Positions 1 to 5,914 of a stretch of DNA of 6,444 bases are shown here, in pieces; position 1 is the stretch's first letter; each line of letters begins with the position of its first letter. The notes beneath the pieces were generated by a model, which did not search any database, was not told where the DNA came from, and was given only the letters and a program-made list of their open reading frames with translations. The position numbers and the translations under genes are program-made. Origin of the DNA: CAYJPA01 sp964371945 (GTDB lineage Bacteria > Chloroflexota > Chloroflexia > Thermomicrobiales > UBA6265); contig CAYJPA010000143.1 of assembly GCA_964371945.1 (NCBI GenBank), forward strand, positions 1 to 6,444. Direction: 5' to 3'.

Positions 1-238
1 TCGTTTGAGTCAGGTGGTTGCCGTTCTCATCGTAGGTCCAGGAGACGCTGTCCGATGGTCCGTAGCTTGCCGAGAGGATGCGGTCGAGCTCGTCGTAGGC
101 ATAGTCCTCGGTGTGGGCAGTGACCGAGGTGCGGGTGATCAACTAGTCGGCGCGATTGGCGTCTGCATCCTCCGCGTAGACGTAGCGCGCAACCACTAGC
201 ACGCCAGATGCGTGCTCGACCACATCGAGTCGGCTCGA
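1..238 (-). pseudogene. Rhs/YD-repeat core fragment, broken, runs off left edge
   Basis: On the minus strand this encodes YD-repeat sequence typical of Rhs cores: DYAYDELDRI at about 106-77, then WTYDENGNH. The similarity begins abruptly near 235 with a stretch (RLDVVEHASG...YVYAEDADANR) that aligns with the first residues of the core fragment at 4930-4850 (RLQLIEHSDG...YEYELDENGNR). The frame is interrupted by TAG at 145-143, so upstream and downstream YD sequence cannot be read as one protein. No start codon with a ribosome binding site is visible, and the fragment begins about 27 bases after the stop of the preceding immunity gene. It therefore looks like the 5'-truncated core of a further displaced module whose tip lies left of the window. 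YD-repeat identity is secure. Calling it a pseudogene is an inference from the stop and the missing 5' part. Confidence 0.75.
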
Positions 239-264
239 CGAGAACGAACGGAGATGGGGCTTTG

Positions 265-681
265 TCAGCTTGAGTCTTGAGATGCCTCGGTTACCAAGTC
301 CAGAAGCCGTGTTCGAGCTTGAGCGAGTGCTTGTGCGGCGACATCGCCATCCGATATGCCGTCGACAGGTATCATTCGGAGCCGCTCCCACCCCCATCCC
401 GGAAATTCTTCGTCAAATCGTCGTGTCAGACGCCATACGATCAACGCTGGTTGCAGACGAGGTCGCGCGTCCGATCCATGGGAACCGAGCCCTCCGACCT
501 GTTGACCGATTGCGTAATCGATCCCATGAAGGGTTGTCACGAACGTTGGAGTGATGAGCAGTCGACCGTGGTACGAGTTTTCCAGTTCCGCCCAGTGCGG
601 CCAATTGGGAATCAGGTCAAAAAGTGATCCTTGTGATGCGACCCAATCCACGCCGATCTTCGCAGCAATATCGGATTTCAC
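265..681 (-). CDS. Probable immunity protein, paralogue of the neighbouring 133-aa protein
   Basis: A 138-residue protein starting at GTG 681, chosen because AAGAGG lies 7 bases upstream. No signal peptide or membrane segment is seen, so it is probably cytoplasmic. It aligns over nearly its whole length with the product of 1151-750: shared features are IPxWPxW near residue 25, a GRL(L/I) segment, a Y-x6-QxVG stretch near residues 56-63, RP/RL around the middle, W-E near residue 98 and a C-terminal R-x-RL-x-x-L helix. It lies 68 bases downstream of that gene in the same direction, so the pair probably share a transcript. It has no toxin of its own directly upstream. By position in a toxin-immunity array I infer an immunity protein, either a second defence against a variant of toxin B or the survivor of a lost toxin. 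I do not recognise a named family. Confidence 0.72.
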   Translation of the reverse strand: MKSDIAAKIGVDWVASQGSLFDLIPNWPHWAELENSYHGRLLITPTFVTTLHGIDYAIGQQVGGLGSHGSDARPRLQPALIVWRLTRRFDEEFPGWGWERLRMIPVDGISDGDVAAQALAQARTRLLDLVTEASQDSS

Positions 682-688
682 AGCTCAG

Positions 689-694
689 CCTCTT
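689..694 (-). promoter_or_regulatory. Ribosome binding site AAGAGG for the 138-aa protein
   Basis: The minus strand reads AAGAGG, then 7 bases, then GTG at 681. No ATG exists in frame near the start, so this site decides in favour of the GTG start. Confidence 0.6.
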
Positions 695-749
695 TGCACG
701 AGTATCCTCACATTGAGTCCACCACCCGGCAGTTGCCCGCTCGGAACGG

Positions 750-1151
750 TCAGCGTGGATGCGTCTGGATCAACTCAGGAAGGCGCTCTCGAACTCGCCG
801 AAGATCAGTCGACGCTATCTCCCCCAAGGTAGTTGTTGTCAATTTAATGTTGGCCTTGAGTTCCCATGTTGTGCTGAATGACTCAGTAACGTCATCAGAA
901 ACGATGAGACGGTAGACATTGATCTCTGGCCGCAAGCTCAGGATTTCTGTACCATTCCGCCCAACTGCTTGTGCCACTGAGTAGTAACCTTCTCCAAGTT
1001 TCGTGAAATATCCATCAACGATCAAACGGCCACCCTCATAACGAGAGGGCGTCGTAAGCCAATAAGGCCAATCGGGGATCTGGCCGTAGAACTCATCGGT
1101 GCTTAACTCGGTCGAGTAATCAATCGTGATCGTAATGTCGTCGTGCTCCAT
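750..1151 (-). CDS. Probable immunity protein for toxin B
   Basis: A 133-residue acidic protein with no signal peptide or membrane helix. ATG at 1151 gives MEHDDITITIDYS; the Shine-Dalgarno directly before it is weak. It begins 56 bases after the stop of the toxin-tipped Rhs fragment at 2347-1208, the standard place for a cognate immunity gene. Visible features are IPDWPYW near residue 25, a GGRLIVDGYF strand, YYSVAQAVG near residue 60, RPEINVYRL and a C-terminal helix with RRVRERLPELI. The 138-aa protein just downstream shares these landmarks. Its expression may be coupled to the toxin through a hairpin over the toxin stop codon (1211-1185). Base composition is clearly more AT-rich than in the Rhs cores. 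The immunity role is inferred from position, size and the paralogous pair. The family is unrecognised. Confidence 0.75.
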   Translation of the reverse strand: MEHDDITITIDYSTELSTDEFYGQIPDWPYWLTTPSRYEGGRLIVDGYFTKLGEGYYSVAQAVGRNGTEILSLRPEINVYRLIVSDDVTESFSTTWELKANIKLTTTTLGEIASTDLRRVRERLPELIQTHPR

Positions 1152-1182
1152 TGCTGCGTCTGTCCCGACCGGTCGCGTACGA

Positions 1183-1211
1183 CATTAGTCTCCTACCGTA
1201 AAGGAGACTAA
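1183..1211 (-). promoter_or_regulatory. Hairpin over toxin B stop codon, hiding an AGGAG-ATG initiation site
   Basis: A perfect 10-bp inverted repeat: on the minus strand TTAGTCTCCT (1211-1202), a 7-base loop, then AGGAGACTAA (1194-1185). The first arm contains the toxin's TAG stop (1210-1208). The second arm contains AGGAG and the first base of an ATG (1185-1183). There is no U-run after it, so it does not look like an intrinsic terminator. The ATG opens a frame that ends at 1120, overlapping the start of the immunity gene in another frame. A translational-coupling element is possible: ribosomes finishing the toxin would open the stem. Confidence 0.5.
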
Positions 1212-2347
1212 CATCCTGCGCTCCCCTTGCTGCCTTGATGGGGCTTCTTTGGCTCCCATCTGCCATCTGAGTATCGTCGCCATGTGTTTCCATCCGGATC
1301 GGTATAGTCCGAGTGCGGGCCATGTTTCGACCATTCGTTGTGAGGATGCCACTCTTCCCCAGTCTGTACATTCACCCAGTTTCCTTTGTCCGAACCAGGA
1401 AGAGCTCCTGGTGCACCGCGCCATTCCCAGCCATTTCCGGGTGGCGGCTGGTCCCCAATTGGAGGCATCGGATTGTTTGGCGGAACCGCGGGCCCCCCGT
1501 CGTCCGGAATCGTCGGGCTCCCACCGCCGCCGCCCGGAGAGTTCGAATCGCCATCGAGAGAGTCAACAACATCAAGTACAGTGTCAGCCGTGTCGACAAC
1601 GTCCTCAATGAGGTCGCAGTCATCATCCGGCTCGTTCGGCGAGCCAGGGCAGGCTTTAAAGTACAACGATGCGTTGTACAAGAACAGTCCAAATTTTGCA
1701 GCGCAGGAAGCGACCGCGGATGCTGCTCCAGATATTGAGAAGCGTGCGATCCCTGGGTCGATATTGAGTGTCCCTGAACCTTCGGCGCTGCCGCCAAAGC
1801 ACTCTCCGTACGAGACGCCATGTGACGAACAGTTCATTACTTGGGATGCGTGAAGAAGGAGCACGAAGAAAATGACAGCGACGACAAAGAAGTTAAATGC
1901 AGTGAAGGCCCCTACGCTAAATAGGCCCACACCTGCAGCCACGAGTACAGCACCAAAAATCAAAGAGAACCCTAGTGTCGTCGAGGCTCCAATCGAAAAC
2001 ATAGCGGAACCTTCGAATGCGCTGTGTCCGGTCGGATCGGTGAAGGTGGTAGGGTTGCCGGAGACGTAGGCATACGGGTTGTAGCCCTGCGTGCCGGGTC
2101 CGTTCGGACTGACCGTGTCGCGTGTTTCGAAGCGGCCGGTGCCGGCCGAGTAATCGCGAGCACGCAGGCAGACGAGATTGGTGGTCGGGTCGCGCGGTTC
2201 CCCTGTCCAGCCATAGAGACCGGCGCTCGGCGTGGAGCGGGGATTGCCCCAGACATCCCAGATGTCAGTCGAAACGACGGTGCCTGAACCATCGGTCCGT
2301 GCTCGAAGCGACCCGAGCGCCGATGACCGTAGCCATCGTCGATGCAT
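1208..2347 (-). CDS. Orphan Rhs core end with C-terminal toxin tip (toxin B)
   Basis: A 379-residue frame. Residues 11-110 are the end of an Rhs core: DGSG...WDVWGNPR, GLYGWTGE, LRARDYSAGTGRF, then NPYAYVSGNPT and the core-terminal DPTGH at 104-108. Residues about 119-144 and 147-167 are strongly hydrophobic, suggesting one or two membrane helices. Then come a Cys/Gly segment, a second weak hydrophobic patch near 208-230, an acidic stretch (DDDCDLIEDVVDTAD) and a Gly/Pro linker (271-303). The last 75 residues are a small polar tip with GWEWRG, KGNWVN, TGEEWHPH and GPHSDYTDPDG, resembling small tips annotated as polymorphic toxins; I think of the Ntox37 group but cannot confirm it. The ATG at 2347 lies inside a copy of another cassette's linker read in the wrong frame and has no good ribosome binding site. 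This is therefore a displaced 3' module that may not be translated on its own. Confidence 0.78.
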   Translation of the reverse strand: MHRRWLRSSALGSLRARTDGSGTVVSTDIWDVWGNPRSTPSAGLYGWTGEPRDPTTNLVCLRARDYSAGTGRFETRDTVSPNGPGTQGYNPYAYVSGNPTTFTDPTGHSAFEGSAMFSIGASTTLGFSLIFGAVLVAAGVGLFSVGAFTAFNFFVVAVIFFVLLLHASQVMNCSSHGVSYGECFGGSAEGSGTLNIDPGIARFSISGAASAVASCAAKFGLFLYNASLYFKACPGSPNEPDDDCDLIEDVVDTADTVLDVVDSLDGDSNSPGGGGGSPTIPDDGGPAVPPNNPMPPIGDQPPPGNGWEWRGAPGALPGSDKGNWVNVQTGEEWHPHNEWSKHGPHSDYTDPDGNTWRRYSDGRWEPKKPHQGSKGSAGC

Positions 2348-2387
2348 CGAACCGGCCGCCGCAGTTGCCGAACTGGCTCGCTTCCTG
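2317..2387 (-). repeat. Direct repeat, copy 2 (71 bp, linker segment)
   Basis: By eye 66 of 71 bases match 3783-3853 in the same orientation. The five differences are all third codon positions that leave the encoded peptide unchanged. One end (2317) coincides with the switch into the cassette B Rhs core. The other end grades into more diverged but still related sequence encoding the hydrophobic helix. Confidence 0.85.
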
Positions 2388-2480
2388 ACAAGGCGGGAAC
2401 ACCTTCATCATGACGACCAGCACGAGGAGAATGGCGAGCAGGCGCAAAAAAGCGAGAACGGTTATTAGCCCGGGGCGGCA
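2317..2480 (-). pseudogene. Remnant of cassette A-type toxin linker (membrane helix plus Cys-rich segment)
   Basis: Read in the frame that begins after TAG 2483-2481, this encodes a hydrophobic segment (LLAILLVLVVMMKVF) followed by PCQEASQFGNCGG and RFDASTMATVIGA. The linker of cassette A (about 3910-3783) has the same order: LLLAILVILIVVMDVF, then the identical CQEASQFGNCGG and RFDASTMATVIGA. Past ATVIGA the similarity stops and the DNA switches to the end of an Rhs core, in a frame one base later. It is therefore a linker that has lost both its own core and its own toxin, fused out of frame to cassette B. The hydrophobic part is less conserved than the segment after it. Confidence 0.72.
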
Positions 2481-2558
2481 CTAGTCCTGATGTGATCGAC
2501 CTGACTACCCGGAATTATAGGCGTTGAAGCGAGCTTTCCGACGGCTGTAGACGCAACA

Positions 2559-3134
2559 TCACAGTCCCAAAGCAAATTTGCTGAGAGGCGTCATACTTGG
2601 CCAATCTAGAAGTCGAGGAGCATTAATCTTGATCTCTGCTGTCACTTCACTCAAGAATTCTCGACCCGCCCTAAAGAACTCATCCGCCTCGATCCGTTCC
2701 CGCAGGTCAGGGTCCGCGTTGGAGTAAATGAACACTTGGTCCGCTTGCGGCTGGAAGAAAATCCAGAGCGGCCCCAGCGAATCGTGAAATGACTGACCCT
2801 CCAAACCGTCGAGAAACGATTTCTCGTCCAGCATTGCCGAGAACTGGAGGGCAAAGTCCAGTATCCTGAGCGGAAATCCGCTAACAAAATAGGACTGTTC
2901 TTGTGGGCGAGATCCCGACCCACGCGCCAACGGAGGCTGAAGTGCGGGATCGGACGGGTCGAACCGTTCAAGAACGACCCCACCATCTCCAAACCAAAGC
3001 CGGCCTAGCAGTAGTTCGTCGTAAACGACGAGATCGGAGTCCTCGTACGGCTGTGGCCGCCCCTTTGCGGAAATCTCGCGTGCGACTGCCCATTCGTGCT
3101 CGTAGACCATCCACCGGATTGTGAACTTCGCCAT
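2559..3134 (-). CDS. Probable immunity protein for toxin A
   Basis: A 191-residue protein from ATG 3134. GGGAGG lies 6 bases upstream, which favours this start over an in-frame start 13 codons earlier that would overlap the toxin. It begins 17 bases after the stop of the toxin A frame, the expected place for the cognate immunity gene. It is predicted soluble, with no signal peptide or membrane segment. It opens with a strand-like FTIRWMVYEHEW; the middle holds SYFVSGFPLRILDFALQF, the later part LGPLWIFFQPQ and a helix-rich EEF-type segment (RERIEADEFFRAGREFL), and it ends in SKFALGL. The frame is intact although cassette A itself carries two lesions, as expected if immunity is kept after the toxin decays. 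I do not recognise the family. The role is inferred from position and size. Confidence 0.72.
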   Translation of the reverse strand: MAKFTIRWMVYEHEWAVAREISAKGRPQPYEDSDLVVYDELLLGRLWFGDGGVVLERFDPSDPALQPPLARGSGSRPQEQSYFVSGFPLRILDFALQFSAMLDEKSFLDGLEGQSFHDSLGPLWIFFQPQADQVFIYSNADPDLRERIEADEFFRAGREFLSEVTAEIKINAPRLLDWPSMTPLSKFALGL

Positions 3135-3140
3135 CTGCCG

Positions 3141-3146
3141 CCTCCC
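3141..3146 (-). promoter_or_regulatory. Strong ribosome binding site GGGAGG for immunity A
   Basis: GGGAGG on the minus strand, 6 bases before ATG 3134 and 6 bases after the toxin A stop codon (TAG 3154-3152). It fixes the start of the immunity gene and suggests efficient translation independent of the broken toxin. Confidence 0.7.
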
Positions 3147-3151
3147 AGGGG

Positions 3152-3985
3152 CTACACAGGATACGCAGTCCAAATAGCTCCAACAGGTGAGCGGAATGCG
3201 TTGTAAACGGCCTCAACTCCCCACGTAAGGCCAGTCTGCGTCAGATTGCTGCCGGTGACGAAGCCGACATTCGTATTCGCAAATACGCACCGGCCATTGC
3301 TTTGCGGACGTGGCGGCAGAGTCGGAGCGTACAGCGCAAGCGGGATAAGAACATCCAGAGCCGCCCAAGCCGACATCCCAAAAATGCTATTTGCACCGAC
3401 TGGGTCCCATTCTGCCCCCGGTCCATGGCGCTCCTCAATATGGTTGCGCTGGACAGTAGATAGGCTCCAACCATACTCCGCAAGCTTGGTTTGACAGTCC
3501 TCAGGGGTCCTCTTCGAGGGTGACAGTGTCGGTGTCGGCTGCGGTGCGGGATCCGGGGTTGGCGCAGGCTCCGGCATTGGACCCGGTTGTCCAGAAGGCT
3601 CTGGACCGCTGCCCGCGATCGTGCCCACAATCGTGCCAATGAGCCACGGGACGATGGGCCAGATTGGGAAGCCGTTGTCGTCCGGATCTTCATCTGGGTC
3701 TGGTGGCCGGAGCTGGTCGCGAAGCCATTGCTGCGCTTCTTCGGCGACTCCGCTGGCTGCCGTCTCGACCGCCGCAGGACTCGCGCCGATGACCGTCGCC
3801 ATCGTCGATGCATCGAACCGACCGCCGCAATTCCCAAACTGGCTCGCTTCCTGGCACGGCAGGAAGACGTCCATCACAACGATCAATATGACCAAGATCG
3901 CGAGCAGGAGATTGAAGGCGCCGAGCGGCGACACCGCGATGAAGCCTAAGAGCGTGACGGAGCCCCCACCGCCCCACCAAGAGCC
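3152..3985 (-). pseudogene. Cassette A linker and putative BECR-fold RNase toxin tip, separated from its core
   Basis: About 278 codons in one frame. In order: a Gly-rich start, a strong membrane helix (near 3930-3870), the CQEASQFGNCGG segment, an Ala-rich helix, an acidic PPDPDEDPDD stretch, a second hydrophobic stretch (IWPIVPWLIGTIVGTIAG), a proline-rich linker (PEPAPTPDPAPQPTP), then a tip of about 120 residues. The tip carries HIEERHGPG (His codons at 3442-3440 and 3427-3425) and ends in IWTAYPV at the stop. A His-containing N-terminal helix and a C-terminal strand ending TAYP recall bacterial EndoU and related BECR-fold RNases; this assignment rests on motif memory only. The Rhs core upstream is in a frame one base away and is stopped by TAA 4077-4075, so a core-toxin fusion cannot be made. 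Nothing convincing supports an internal start; an ATG at 3874 has no ribosome binding site. The tip could still donate its toxin by recombination. Confidence 0.68.
3783..3853 (-). repeat. Direct repeat, copy 1 (71 bp, linker segment)
   Basis: Partner of 2317-2387. It encodes the same 23-25 residue segment from CQEASQ to TVIGA. The five base differences are synonymous (TTT/TTC, GGG/GGC, AAT/AAC, GGT/GGC, GCG/GCT). This copy keeps its own downstream toxin linker; the other copy does not. Confidence 0.85.
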
Positions 3986-4074
3986 AATGTGCCGGCGCCA
4001 GCTATGAGCCACGAGGTCGCTAAGTGTGAGTAGTGTCCGCTCAGATCGACGCGTGACGTCGGGTAATTGGAGGT

Positions 4075-4947
4075 TTAGGCGTAGCGGTTGTAGCCTTGCG
4101 TGCCCGAGCCACTCGTTTCCAACGTGTCCCGCGTCAGGAAGCGGCCTGTCCCTGGCGAGTACTCGCGTGCCCGCAAATAGCTGTAGCCGGTGGTGGCGTC
4201 CGTCGTCTCCCCAGCCCAACCGAACCGGCCCTGGACGCCACTGCTCGCCCGCTCGTTCCCCCACGCATCAAAATCCGTTGATCCCGCGATCGTGCCAGTG
4301 TCGTCGGTACGGACCCGTTCACTGCCGAGGCCGTCTTGCAACGGATAGCCTGTGTCGCCACTGCCGTTGTCGATCTCGGAACCCAGTCCTGGGCCGGCAT
4401 GCACGTAGCTTGTGGTTCCGTCGTCGACCAGCTTCGGGAGTCCGCTGGCGCGGTCGTAAACCAGGTCGGTGCTCGTGCCGGTCGTTTCGCTCACCCGGGT
4501 GTCGTCACCGAGGTAGTCGTAGCTCACCGTCGAGCTGCTGACAGTTGCGCCCGTCAGCCGGTTGCTCCAGTCGTAGGAGAAGCTGTCCGATCCCGCACTG
4601 ATGCGGTTGCCATTGCCGTCGTATCCGAGCGTGAGCCCTTCGATGTCCGTCAATTGATCGGCGTCGTCGTAGGTGTAATCGGTGTCGACCGAGCCGCCGG
4701 TGACCTGGGCGCGATTGCCATTCTCGTCATAGGCATACTGAACGGTGCCGCCGTCGGGATAGCGGACATCGACGAGCCGGTCGAGCTCGTCATAGTCATA
4801 CGTCTCGTATCCATTCGGTGTACCCGGTCCGCTCATGTCGAGTCGTGTGCGGTTCCCGTTCTCGTCGAGCTCGTACTCGTAGGTCGCCAGTACGCCGAGT
4901 CCGTCGGAATGCTCGATCAGTTGAAGCCGACCGGCTGCATCGTAGTC
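4075..4947 (-). pseudogene. Rhs/YD-repeat core fragment of cassette A, 5'-truncated and nonsense-terminated
   Basis: About 290 codons of Rhs core. YD repeats are plain: DYDAAGRL at the start, YEYELDENGNR, YDYDELDRL, YAYDENGNR, YTYDDADQL, GYDGNGNR. They are followed by the core-end landmarks YPLQDGLGSERVRTD, DFDAWGNE, GRFGWAGE, LRAREYSPGTGRF and GTQGYNRYA. The longest frame with an ATG starts at 4836, but YD sequence continues in frame upstream to about 4947 and meets TGA at 4989-4987 with no usable start between. The gene therefore lacks its 5' part, hundreds of codons in a normal Rhs protein. It ends at TAA 4077-4075. Beyond the TAA the same frame reads TSNYPTSRVDLSGH, the expected core end, showing that the stop replaced the Tyr of NRYAY. 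That frame then meets TAG at 3948-3946 after a frameshift. In an intact Rhs protein this region would close the shell and its end would be the autocleavage-proximal site. Confidence 0.82.
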
Positions 4948-5267
4948 GCAGACGCCGAGGGTAATTTTGCTTATGTGAGTAATTGTTCAGATATGCCTCA
5001 TTTCGGCCGGTGTGCTCGGCCGCATGGGACCGACGCACGGCACACAGCGCTGAACACGAGAACCAAGCTTCGTTTACCGAATGCTTGAGTGATAATCGAT
5101 GACCAAGTCCTCACGCGCGAGCAGTCCCGCGCTGATGTCTGCTTGAGATCGAAGGCCGTTTCAACATCAAGAGCAAACTTACGCCGGTGAGAAGGTAAAA
5201 TCAGAAATCAATCGTTTTCCGGCATACCTTTCAGTAGTGTCCGCCACATTGGTCGCGGCACGGTGAA
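4948..5267. other. Intergenic stretch with no recognisable gene
   Basis: About 320 bases between the immunity gene ending at 5268 and the first YD-repeat codons near 4947. I see no convincing frame with a ribosome binding site on either strand, no tRNA-like fold and no clear terminator. The left 40 bases (4957-4995) are AT-rich and unlike the Rhs core beside them. The sharp switch from this DNA into YD repeats marks a recombination or deletion boundary. A plus-strand open frame crossing into the region is an antisense shadow of the YD repeats. Confidence 0.5.
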
Positions 5268-5879
5268 TTATGAACCGCGAATTGCGTCATCGATGGGCGG
5301 GTCCAGCGAGTCCATCCATCGATCAACCATGTCGGTTGATGCTCGCACATTCGGCAGTGCCTCCAAGAAAACGTTCGAGATCTTCGACTTGCGAAGAGCC
5401 TTCGCAAGATTAGCGGCGACAATCGGGCCTGGACCGACACTCGGATAGAAAAGATCTGTGCCATCCCACGACTCGAGGTCGAAGTAGAGGCCAATGTAGT
5501 CCGTCCCGATTCGGTGAAGAGATCGCTCGATTCTCGACCGATCGTAAAGTGCTGCGCCGCATCGTCCGGTGATCGCAATACCGGAGTAGCCTTCAACGGG
5601 AGCTCCGGACTTGTCGATTACCTCTACCGGGTACGTCGTCCAACCTGTAAAACGTACGAGCACTCCTAATAATCGCGGGGAGGCGACGAGCCCTCTGACG
5701 GTAATCCATATAGCGTCTGATGGCGTCCCTCCACCCCGACCCCACGTGAGTCGAACTGGGGTTGCGGGTCGTGCCTCTCCCCGCGAGTACTGCTCAATCT
5801 CATCGCGCGAATGTCCACCGAAGTCGCGCGGACCGAAAGCTCGCCCGATCGGTGTTGTTAGTCTGAAGAACGCTCGCAT
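5268..5879 (-). CDS. Probable immunity protein, Imm11 (DUF1629)-like, for the AHH-type toxin
   Basis: 203 residues from ATG 5879 (MRAFFRLTTP). A GTG at 5945 would add 22 residues and overlap the toxin end; I prefer the ATG because family members typically start with a short MRxxxRL strand, but no strong ribosome binding site decides it. The gene begins 35 bases after the toxin stop. Landmarks: SPRLLGVLVRF near residue 91, WTTYPVEVIDKSG near 103, EGYSGIAITGRCG near 118, WDGTDLFYP near 160, then a C-terminal helix pair with NLAKALRKSKISNVFLEALP. The PVEV...G..GYxGxxxTGxCG pattern and the WDGxDxF...KITNV-like ending resemble DUF1629/Imm11-type immunity proteins that accompany AHH-type tips in myxobacteria and others; this is from memory and unverified. 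It is expected to bind and block the nuclease in the producing cell. Confidence 0.7.
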   Translation of the reverse strand: MRAFFRLTTPIGRAFGPRDFGGHSRDEIEQYSRGEARPATPVRLTWGRGGGTPSDAIWITVRGLVASPRLLGVLVRFTGWTTYPVEVIDKSGAPVEGYSGIAITGRCGAALYDRSRIERSLHRIGTDYIGLYFDLESWDGTDLFYPSVGPGPIVAANLAKALRKSKISNVFLEALPNVRASTDMVDRWMDSLDPPIDDAIRGS

Positions 5880-5914
5880 GTCAGGCACGCGATCGCACCG
5901 CGGATCTTGATTGA

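Noticed and set aside
1185..1211. Intrinsic terminator between toxin B and its immunity gene
   Set aside because: The stem is perfect but only moderately GC-rich, and neither strand has a T-run after it; a terminator here would also cut the immunity gene off from the toxin transcript.
1972..2481. Minus-strand frame of 169 codons covering linker remnant and core of cassette B
   Set aside because: It is the third frame over sequence whose real content is explained in the two other minus frames; the product is Arg/Pro-rich with no domain.
3986..4264. Upstream extension of the toxin A frame to a GTG at 4264
   Set aside because: This part overlaps the Rhs core end in another frame and reads as an Arg/Pro-rich shadow; real linker sequence starts only after the frameshift near 3985.
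4336..5088. Long plus-strand open frame (250 codons) opposite the Rhs core
   Set aside because: It mirrors the YD repeats, whose codon use leaves the opposite strand open; its Val/Ala/Arg-rich product has no domain, and the minus-strand YD motifs are unmistakable.
4029..5243. 12-base direct repeat AGTAGTGTCCGC at 4029-4040 and 5232-5243
   Set aside because: The flanks do not match, and a shared 12-mer is expected by chance in a window of this size; one copy lies in decayed coding sequence.
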